Of a stretch of DNA of 46,675 nt, positions 1 to 6,031 are shown piece after piece. The DNA is from an uncultured Eubacterium sp. (GTDB lineage: Bacteria; Bacillota; Clostridia; Lachnospirales; Lachnospiraceae). The first letter of the stretch is position 1, and the number at the start of each line of letters is the position of its first letter. A program made the position numbers and the translations under genes. The notes below the pieces were generated by a model that worked only from the letters and a program-made list of their open reading frames with translations, was not told the DNA's origin and searched no databases. The stretch spans positions 1 through 46,675 of the forward strand of contig CAJUHV010000029.1 of NCBI GenBank assembly GCA_910586445.1, in the 5' to 3' direction.

Positions 1-2
1 CT

Positions 3-815
3 CTTGCAGAGAGCGCATCTTCCCACCCCATCAGCAAGAGCTTACAGCGGGCATACGGGAAAGAGATTGACAGAACCCGTGTATCGGATATACAGGAGAT
101 CAGCGGAAACGGTGTGACTGCGAAAGTGGACGGCATAAAAGTTGCAGCCGGGAACGATAAACTGATGAAACACCTGAATATTCCGTATCAGGACTGCCGC
201 CAGACCGGAACGATCATCCACATGGCAGTGGGTGGGAAATATGCAGGGCATATCGTGATTTCAGATATTATCAAACCCCATTCTAAAGCGGCGATTACGG
301 AATTAAAGAAAGCAGGCGTAGAAAAATGCGTCATGCTGACGGGTGATGCAAAGAAAGTGGCAAATCAGGTCGCGTCCTCTCTTGGGATTGACGAGGTTTA
401 CAGTGAACTTCTGCCAGCAGATAAGGTTGAAAAAGTGGAGGAACTTCTGCAGGTGAAGCTGGGCAGGGCAAAGCTGGCCTTTGTTGGTGACGGTATCAAT
501 GACGCGCCGGTACTTTCCAGGGCGGATATTGGCATCGCTATGGGGGCAATGGGTTCTGATGCGGCGATCGAAGCGGCGGATATTGTGCTGATGGATGATG
601 ACCCGATCAAGATTGCAAAAGCAATCAAGATTTCAAGGAAGTGTCTGCGGATTGTCTATCAGAATATTGTGATGGCGCTTGTTGTAAAGTTTGCCTGCCT
701 TGCGTTAGGGGCCGTGGGCATTGCGAATATGTATCTGGCGATTTTTGCAGATGTGGGTGTTATGATTCTTGCAGTGCTGAATGCGATCCGCTGCCTGTTT
801 GTGAAAAAGCTGTAA
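3..815 (+). CDS. Heavy-metal P1B-type ATPase, C-terminal part (5' end outside window)
   Basis: This is the C-terminal part of a P1B-type cation-exporting ATPase of the CadA/ZntA kind, an inner-membrane pump that uses ATP to move divalent soft metals such as Zn or Cd. The frame is open from base 3. Visible are the P1B nucleotide-binding motif SSHPISKS near the start, the TGD motif of the P domain (MLTGDAKKVA), the hinge GDGINDAPVLSRADIGIAMG, and a final pair of hydrophobic segments ending in LNAIRCLFVKKL. The phosphorylated DKTGT loop and the CPC membrane motif lie upstream of the window, so the metal cannot be told. A broken arsR-type regulator follows at once, which fits a metal-resistance cassette. 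The family call is secure; the substrate is inference. Confidence 0.92.
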   Translation, partial: LAESASSHPISKSLQRAYGKEIDRTRVSDIQEISGNGVTAKVDGIKVAAGNDKLMKHLNIPYQDCRQTGTIIHMAVGGKYAGHIVISDIIKPHSKAAITELKKAGVEKCVMLTGDAKKVANQVASSLGIDEVYSELLPADKVEKVEELLQVKLGRAKLAFVGDGINDAPVLSRADIGIAMGAMGSDAAIEAADIVLMDDDPIKIAKAIKISRKCLRIVYQNIVMALVVKFACLALGAVGIANMYLAIFADVGVMILAVLNAIRCLFVKKL

Positions 816-827
816 GGAGGAGGTCCT

Positions 828-1001
828 TTGGCCGAATATCAGGACAGTCGACTTTATGCAGGGCTTAAAGAAAGCAATCTGTACATTTTAACTGAGTCTT
901 TCAAGATGCCGGGGAACCCTGCCCGAATTCGTATCCTGCTTCTTTTAATGGAGCAGGATGCGCATGTCTGCAATCTGGCAGAGCAGCTTGGAATGACCTA
1001 G
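828..1001 (+). pseudogene. ArsR-family metal-responsive regulator, truncated by repeat element
   Basis: A TTG start follows an AGGAGG site. The 57 codons read like the N-terminal half of an ArsR/SmtB repressor: a leader, then FKMPGNPARIRILLLLMEQD, then VCNLAEQLGMT, the first helices of the winged helix-turn-helix. In the family this continues into the recognition helix (typically QSAVSHQL), but here the frame stops at TAG where the inverted-repeat element beginning at 1000 joins; the T of the stop is the last host base. No recognition helix follows on the far side of the element, so DNA binding must be lost. It was probably the regulator of the upstream metal ATPase. Confidence 0.8.
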
Positions 1002-1193
1002 AGCGTGTTTGAAAAATCATTCCTGTGATCTGCACTCCCCACTTCAAGCTTCTTGGACTGCTAATGTCCAAGATGATGCGGATCATTCATCCCAAATTTA
1101 ATCAACATAGCCCGCTATGCCTCATAAATTTGGGATAAATTCTCCACTAAGTGTGAAGCACATCTCACAGAAAGCATTTTTCAAACACGCTCT
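1000..1193. mobile_element. MITE-like inverted-repeat element, copy 1
   Basis: The ends are perfect terminal inverted repeats, AGAGCGTGTTTGAAAAAT on the left and its complement on the right; TA on each side extends them to 19 bp and may be a target duplication. The 194-bp body has no ORF. It contains two strong internal hairpins: CTTGGAC(7-nt loop)GTCCAAG at 1052-1072, and TCCCAAATTTA pairing with TAAATTTGGGA at 1090-1135, which encloses CATAGC/GCTATG. Related copies, in opposite orientation, lie at 19735-20066 and a miniature one at 29791-29833. Terminal repeats, small size and lack of coding fit a non-autonomous element moved in trans; no parent transposase is in the window. Confidence 0.8.
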
Positions 1194-1213
1194 AACCTGC
1201 GGTGTCATGCCAG

Positions 1214-1243
1214 TTAAAACTGTTTGTCATGTTGTTTCGCCAT
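1214..1243 (-). pseudogene. Possible IS3-type transposase start remnant
   Basis: On the minus strand a good ribosome binding site (GGAGGATCTCATA) precedes ATG and the peptide MAKQHDKQF, then a stop. From memory, clostridial IS3-family OrfA proteins often begin in a similar way. Only nine codons remain, so this is a weak call: an insertion-sequence scar just beyond the MITE-like element. A chance match is possible. Confidence 0.3.
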
Positions 1244-1441
1244 TATGAGATCCTCCTTCGGCGTATTTCTATTGTACCTTCTTATGTGCATTTTGGATTT
1301 CTCATTTTGGCTTGTACTATTTATATTCTAACATCAAATCCCCGGATATATATTACACTATAGACGAAGCATCTAACTTTTAGGATGTATTTGGCGAAGA
1401 CAGCAATTATGCATATTATATAAATTTAAAAAATATATATA
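1244..1441. other. AT-rich gap without gene
   Basis: Between the transposase scar and the padR promoter the sequence is AT-rich with stops in every frame. I see no RNA gene, operator or terminator that I can support. Confidence 0.5.
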
Positions 1442-1470
1442 TTGACAAAATATATTATACAATATATAAT
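1442..1470 (+). promoter_or_regulatory. Consensus sigma-A promoter of the padR operon
   Basis: TTGACA at 1442-1447, exactly 17 bp, then TATAAT at 1465-1470: a full-consensus housekeeping promoter. It lies 46 bp before the padR start. The surrounding ATATAT-rich palindromic tract (about 1420-1475) is the kind of AT-rich dyad PadR dimers bind, so autorepression is plausible. The box positions are seen; the regulation is inferred. Confidence 0.8.
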
Positions 1471-1516
1471 ATATTTAAAGTTATGATATATAAAAAACAG
1501 AAGAAAGGAGATATGC

Positions 1517-1852
1517 ATGATTTACCCATTAAATCCAGTACTGATGGATCTGCTGGTCTTATCGATGATCTGCCGGGAAGACAGTTATGGATATCAGATC
1601 AGCCAGCAGATGAAAAAAGTATCAAACTTAAAAGATTCTGTACTGTATCCGGTGCTGCGCAGGTTATCTGAAAATGATTTTGTAGTTATTTATGATCAGC
1701 AGTATCAGGGGAGGAATCGAAAATATTACAAGATTACGGAAAAGGGAAGGCAGCAGCAGATGATGCTGGCGCAGGAATGGAAGGCGCATACGGCAGCTAT
1801 AAATGAGATTATAGAAAACAGCGGTGTGAATGTAGGAGGGGAAAATGAATAA
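1517..1852 (+). CDS. PadR-family transcriptional regulator
   Basis: A 111-residue winged-helix protein with the PadR layout: N-terminal helix (NPVLMDLLVLSMIC), helix-turn-helix (YGYQISQQM), the stretch LKDSVLYPVLRRLSENDFV typical of PadR recognition and wing regions, then GRNRKYYKITEKGRQQ and a C-terminal dimerisation helix. The start follows AAAGGAG at good spacing. It overlaps the next gene by 8 bp, so it is the first gene of a three-gene operon (padR, HAAS/DUF1700, DUF4097). In Firmicutes this trio is commonly met and the PadR protein is thought to control its own operon. The effector is unknown. Confidence 0.9.
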   Translation: MIYPLNPVLMDLLVLSMICREDSYGYQISQQMKKVSNLKDSVLYPVLRRLSENDFVVIYDQQYQGRNRKYYKITEKGRQQQMMLAQEWKAHTAAINEIIENSGVNVGGENE

Positions 1853-2438
1853 GCAGGAATATATGAGGCAGCTCGAGATCAAGCTGAAGCGGCTGCCGAA
1901 GGATGATTTCGAACGTGCGATAGAATATTACGAAGAGTATTTTGCAGAGGCCGGAGAAGAACATGAGCAGAAAGCGATTGAAGATCTGGGCAGTCCGCAG
2001 GAGGCGGCAGATCAGATTATCAAGGATTTTGCATTAAATTATTCAAAAGAACCTGTCAAGGATGTAAAAAGCGGCATGAATGCACTCTGGGTAGGCGTGC
2101 TTGCCTTGTTTGCAGCACCGCTTGCGCTGCCTCTTATGGCAGCCGGGATCGTTCTGTGTTTTGCAATGGGTATAGTAGTACTGTCACTTCTTGTGGCACT
2201 GGTGCTGACGGCAGCGAGCACGGTGCTTATAGGGCCGTTTTCAATTATTGCCGGATTTATGTCCATTACAAAGAGTGTCCCGGTGTTTCTTACCTGCGTT
2301 GGCATGGGACTTCTGGCCACGGCAGCAGGATCGGCACTGACTTATACAGGGTATGTTCTCTGCCGCAGATTTATAAGCTGGATATTGAAAAAGCTTGCAG
2401 GGGTGATTCGGAGAGGAGAAAAAAACAATGATCAATAA
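1845..2438 (+). CDS. HAAS/DUF1700-domain membrane protein
   Basis: A 197-residue protein with a cytoplasmic helical HAAS (DUF1700) domain in the first 65 residues, recognisable from MNKQEYMRQLEIKLKRLP, the acidic IEYYEEYFAEAGEEHEQKA, and DLGSPQEAADQIIKDF. Three to four hydrophobic helices follow (about residues 78-175) and a short basic tail. HAAS domains often accompany PadR regulators and DUF4097 proteins and are presumed to take part in membrane-stress signalling; a precise role is not established. It overlaps padR by 8 bp and the DUF4097 gene by 11 bp, which implies translational coupling. Confidence 0.88.
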   Translation: MNKQEYMRQLEIKLKRLPKDDFERAIEYYEEYFAEAGEEHEQKAIEDLGSPQEAADQIIKDFALNYSKEPVKDVKSGMNALWVGVLALFAAPLALPLMAAGIVLCFAMGIVVLSLLVALVLTAASTVLIGPFSIIAGFMSITKSVPVFLTCVGMGLLATAAGSALTYTGYVLCRRFISWILKKLAGVIRRGEKNNDQ

Positions 2439-3501
2439 GAAAAAATTTTGGGCTGCATGTGCAGCTATGGCAGCAGCGGGCATTGTCCTGACGATCGCAG
2501 GTGTTGCTTTAGGCGGAACTGTATACGGCATTCAGCTGAATGCCAGCGGACTGCATGTATATTCACCGCATACAGGGCAGAACCATGGAGAAAATGTGTA
2601 TATAGAAAAAGGCAGGCAGGTGGAGGCGTTTGACAGCATAGAACTGGATCTGTGTCAGGCGGACGTTCGAATTGAAGCCTCTGATTCTGAAAATTATGAG
2701 ATCGCATATCATTTATATGGCCAGGCAGACACAGAATTTGAGTGCAGTGTGTCAGACGGCAGGCTTGTTCTGGCACAGACAGACCGCATAAATTACCTTA
2801 ATATGGATTTTTCATGGTTTATGGTCGGCAGGACATCTGCAGATCTGGATGACGGCTATGTTACGGTGCGGATACCTTTTGGACAGAAGCTGTCGCTGAT
2901 ACATGCAAAGACAGAAAGAGGAGGTTTTATCTGCAGCGGCATTGAGGCAGGACGTCTGGATGTAACATCGGAGTATGGAGATATCGATGTGCGGTCTTCA
3001 CAGATACAGGAAACAAATGCGGTGCTGGAATGCGGCAGGATGTCTATGGAGCAAGTATCCGGGGACAGATGCAGCATTCGCAATGAATATGGCGATATAC
3101 AGATGAAGGACCTTATACTGACAGGGGATCTTGAGGCATACATCGACACCGGCAATGCCGTATTTCAAAATGCGTCACTGCGTGATCTTAAACTGCATAG
3201 TGATTATGGAAATGTCGATGCCAGACAGACGGAGCTTGACAATATGCAGATCCGTATGGAAGCCGGGGACTGTGAATTTGTCGATGCGAAGATCGGCCAG
3301 TGCAGCATAAAGTCTGAGCATGGGGATGTGAACATATCACTGACAGACGATGCGGCTGCCTATGGATACAGGCTTGAGACGGAGTTTGGCAGCATTATAG
3401 TGTGCGGGGAAAAAATGGGAGATTCTTATTCTACATTCGACGATAAAGGAGGACGGATGCTTCAGATCGAATGTGAAACGGGAGATATTGCCATTGAATA
3501 G
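2428..3501 (+). CDS. DUF4097-family beta-helix-like surface protein
   Basis: A 357-residue protein with one N-terminal membrane anchor or uncleaved signal (residues 5-30, AAMAAAGIVLTIAGVALGG) and an outward region of repeated beta strands. The repeats show the DUF4097 signature of alternating short strands with glycine-aspartate turns: EYGDIDVRSS, EYGDIQMKD, DYGNVDARQ, EHGDVNIS, ETGDIAIE. No enzyme motif is seen. It ends the padR operon. DUF4097 proteins are often tied to cell-envelope stress circuits (LiaX-like), but which signal acts here cannot be read from sequence. Confidence 0.85.
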   Translation: MINKKKFWAACAAMAAAGIVLTIAGVALGGTVYGIQLNASGLHVYSPHTGQNHGENVYIEKGRQVEAFDSIELDLCQADVRIEASDSENYEIAYHLYGQADTEFECSVSDGRLVLAQTDRINYLNMDFSWFMVGRTSADLDDGYVTVRIPFGQKLSLIHAKTERGGFICSGIEAGRLDVTSEYGDIDVRSSQIQETNAVLECGRMSMEQVSGDRCSIRNEYGDIQMKDLILTGDLEAYIDTGNAVFQNASLRDLKLHSDYGNVDARQTELDNMQIRMEAGDCEFVDAKIGQCSIKSEHGDVNISLTDDAAAYGYRLETEFGSIIVCGEKMGDSYSTFDDKGGRMLQIECETGDIAIE

Positions 3502-3541
3502 CTTAAATTTGTCCGAAAAAGTGAATTTCGTGAAATATTCA

Positions 3542-3571
3542 TTGACCAGACGTATAGCTTTCAAGTATAAT
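3542..3571 (+). promoter_or_regulatory. Promoter of FIST-chemoreceptor pair
   Basis: TTGACC at 3542-3547, 18-bp spacer, TATAAT at 3566-3571, 55 bp before the GTG start of the FIST gene. No clear terminator separates it from the DUF4097 stop, so some read-through is possible. Confidence 0.6.
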
Positions 3572-3625
3572 GTATGATAATAGTAAAAATTGTCAATAAT
3601 ATACTGAATAGGAGAGAGCTTAATA

Positions 3626-4681
3626 GTGAAACAATTTTTTGGAATGAGCCAGACCGGAGATCTAAAAGAAGCGGTGCGCGGGCTGTCGAAACCGCAGTTC
3701 CTTATGCTTATGTCAAACAGTGACCAGTTTGAATCACATGTCAGTACACTGCAGGATCTTTATCCCAATGTGCCGAGCATAGGGTGCATAGGCATGAGCT
3801 ACGATACGAGAATTGTAGAAAAGGGCGTCGGCGTGGCAGCATTTTATGACGGCGTGCGTGCAGTGTCAAATGTGCTTGAAAAAGTATCGGTCATGCCGGT
3901 TAAATATATCCGCCGTCTGGAGCGGGATATGGAAAGCATACAAGGATCACAGAATGATACGATATGCATTGATTTTTGTGCCGGGAATGATGCATGTGTT
4001 CTGAATACGCTTTACAGCGTGCTCAGGCGGAGGGGAGTTTCGCTGGTCGGCGGGACCGGAGATGCAGGCAGAGTTTCGGCAAACGGAAGGATCTATGAGG
4101 ATGCAGTGGCGTATGCGCTGATCAAAAACCTAAACGGCAGGGTCAAGGCATACAAAGAAAATATTTACCATAAAATGGGCAGCTACCGATTTGTTGCTTC
4201 AAAGACAGATAAGGCCAATTATATTATAGGGGAGCTTAACGGCAGGCCTGCCAAGCAGGTATACCAGAATATTCTCCATGTATCGGAGCAGGAGATTCAG
4301 TCACAGACTTTTAAAAATCCGTTTGGAAAGATCAATGGAAATGATATGTGCATCATATCTATAAAGGAAGTAAACGGCAACGCGCTGTCATGCTTTCGGC
4401 AGGTAAATGATTCTGATGTACTGGTCATGCTTGAATTAGGTGATTACCGGGCGATCGTAAAGGATACGATCCGTTCGATTCAGAAGGATTTTTCAAAAAT
4501 ATCTGCTGTTTTTTCAATTAACTGCCTGTTCCGGTATTTACTGTTCAGTGAGAATCATTACATGCAGGAGTATCTGCACGAGATGGGCGCTTTGGGCAGC
4601 CATGCAGGCATCGTAGGGTACGGTGAGCATTACAATAACCAGTTTGTCAATCAGTCGATGACCTGCGTGGTTTTTGAATAG
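3626..4681 (+). CDS. FIST-domain sensory protein
   Basis: A 351-residue soluble protein with FIST-N (about residues 20-200) and FIST-C (about 215-345) domains. Family marks are the early MLMSNSDQFESHVSTLQDLYPNVPSIGCIGMSYDTRI, the glycine-rich LVGGTGDAGRV, the conserved KEVNGNAL, and the late SINCLFRYLLF and HAGIVGYGEHYNNQFVNQSM. FIST modules are proposed small-ligand sensors that feed chemotaxis or signalling proteins. Start is GTG after AGGAGAG. The next gene, 36 bp on, is a soluble chemoreceptor lacking its own input domain, so the two are likely a split receptor: FIST senses, the partner signals to CheA. The ligand is unknown. Confidence 0.85.
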   Translation: MKQFFGMSQTGDLKEAVRGLSKPQFLMLMSNSDQFESHVSTLQDLYPNVPSIGCIGMSYDTRIVEKGVGVAAFYDGVRAVSNVLEKVSVMPVKYIRRLERDMESIQGSQNDTICIDFCAGNDACVLNTLYSVLRRRGVSLVGGTGDAGRVSANGRIYEDAVAYALIKNLNGRVKAYKENIYHKMGSYRFVASKTDKANYIIGELNGRPAKQVYQNILHVSEQEIQSQTFKNPFGKINGNDMCIISIKEVNGNALSCFRQVNDSDVLVMLELGDYRAIVKDTIRSIQKDFSKISAVFSINCLFRYLLFSENHYMQEYLHEMGALGSHAGIVGYGEHYNNQFVNQSMTCVVFE

Positions 4682-4717
4682 TAATGGAATATTGTTATAG
4701 GGAATGGAGGAAGCCAT

Positions 4718-5683
4718 ATGCTGTTTAATAAAAATGGCCGGAAACAAAAGCGCCTGAGTGAGGATGGCCGGAAACCGAAGCATACAAGTGAGGAAGGGTT
4801 ATATCCGGTTCTGCACGTGGCAGGCAGCGTAAAAGAATGTCAGAAAGCAATTGTGCAGAGGGAAGTGGCTTCTTTATTTGAGCTGAGCATGGTAAGTGAT
4901 TCGTTTCAGGGGGTGCTTGCTGAAGCAGAGAATTTTCGCCAGAAGCTGAAAGATTTTGAACAGTCTTTTTTAAATATTAATGAAGTATCCAGCCAGTTTG
5001 CGACAGTCAAAGACGACATACAAAGTTCTGTCAGTGATGTGCTGACAGAAGTAGAAGGCTTGAAAAATCATACAAAGCAGGTAGAAGATTATTTTGAGGA
5101 AATGGAAAGTACGTTTGAGGACTTTCTTGCTTCGATTAAGAAAATTAAATCATGTACAAATGAAATTGTATCTATTGCTGAACAGACGAATATTTTAGCG
5201 ATTAATGCGTCGATTGAAGCTTCCAGGGCAGGTGAAATGGGCAGGGGATTTGCAATTGTCGCTACAGAAGTAAAACATCTGGCAGATCAGATTAAGAATC
5301 TCGTAGCAGCTGTGGATGAAAGCGTTGTGGATGTAGAGCACGGAACAGAAAGGCTGCACTCCAGCATTGACGCTTCGCAGAAGGCACTGGATGAGAGTGT
5401 GCAGAAGGTAAGCGATACATATCAGATGTTTGACCATATCACACAGGCTGCAGAAGGAGCTTCCTTAGTGCAGTCAGACATATCCAATGTGATTTCATTG
5501 TCAAAAACAGAGCTGAAAAATGCGCTTGGATTTTTTGAAAATACAAAGGAACGCCATCAGGACGTTTTGAAGCATATCGAGCGGGCAAATACACTTGGTA
5601 CTACTAAAAGTGCCATGTTTGAAGATATGGATAACATGCTGTCGCAGATTCAGCCGGTCGTTGAAGAACTCAGCGGAACATGA
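4718..5683 (+). CDS. Soluble methyl-accepting chemotaxis protein
   Basis: A 321-residue coiled-coil chemoreceptor with no membrane segment and no periplasmic domain. The signalling hairpin is clear near residues 150-185 (SIAEQTNILAINASIEASRAGEMGRGFAIVATEVKHLADQIK), the tip region that contacts CheA/CheW. The N terminus carries a short imperfect repeat (NGRKQKRLSE, DGRKPKHTSE). About 125 residues between this and the hairpin are helical. With the FIST gene directly upstream it probably works as the output half of a cytoplasmic receptor. A hairpin terminator closes the unit. Confidence 0.88.
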   Translation: MLFNKNGRKQKRLSEDGRKPKHTSEEGLYPVLHVAGSVKECQKAIVQREVASLFELSMVSDSFQGVLAEAENFRQKLKDFEQSFLNINEVSSQFATVKDDIQSSVSDVLTEVEGLKNHTKQVEDYFEEMESTFEDFLASIKKIKSCTNEIVSIAEQTNILAINASIEASRAGEMGRGFAIVATEVKHLADQIKNLVAAVDESVVDVEHGTERLHSSIDASQKALDESVQKVSDTYQMFDHITQAAEGASLVQSDISNVISLSKTELKNALGFFENTKERHQDVLKHIERANTLGTTKSAMFEDMDNMLSQIQPVVEELSGT

Positions 5684-5693
5684 CAGCATTGAG

Positions 5694-5726
5694 TGCAGGG
5701 CTATGGCAATCAGCTCTGCATTTTTT
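5694..5726 (+). terminator. Terminator after soluble chemoreceptor
   Basis: TGCAGGGCT (5694-5702) pairs, with G-U, with AGCTCTGCA (5712-5720), followed by six T. Confidence 0.7.
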
Positions 5727-5755
5727 GCCGTATCTGCAAAATGATGCAAAACAGG

Positions 5756-5784
5756 TTGAAATAAACAATAAAGAAGATTATAAT
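5756..5784 (+). promoter_or_regulatory. Promoter of small membrane protein and alaS
   Basis: TTGAAA at 5756-5761, 17-bp spacer, TATAAT at 5779-5784, 59 bp before the small ORF at 5843. No T-box leader is present between this promoter and alaS. Confidence 0.65.
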
Positions 5785-5842
5785 TATGGCAGTATGGGAT
5801 GAACTGTGCTTTTAAAAATATAAAACAGGAGGAGTATTCTTT

Positions 5843-5995
5843 ATGGAAGCGTTTTTAGTCAGTTTTTTGGAATATTTTCTGGGCGTGATTAAATATGCGG
5901 TTTTGGCGGTTGCAGGCATTGTAATCGGAAAAAAACTGCGTGAAAACAAAGATGCAAAGACATCGACTGTGCGGATTCAGTCAGGCAGAAAATAA
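5843..5995 (+). CDS. Small single-pass membrane protein, unknown function
   Basis: A 50-residue ORF beginning MEAFLVSFLEYFLGVIKYAV, with a strong AGGAGGAG site 9 bases before the ATG. Residues 4-28 form one hydrophobic helix ending in VAGIVIGKKLRE, then a basic hydrophilic tail. It sits 36 bp before alaS under the same promoter. Similar tiny proteins next to alaS occur, as far as I recall, in other Lachnospiraceae; no function is known to me. The good ribosome site, the intact frame and the hydrophobic pattern support a real gene. Confidence 0.7.
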   Translation: MEAFLVSFLEYFLGVIKYAVLAVAGIVIGKKLRENKDAKTSTVRIQSGRK

Positions 5996-6031
5996 TTTAC
6001 CGCAATATACAGGTTTTGGAGGACAAGCAGC

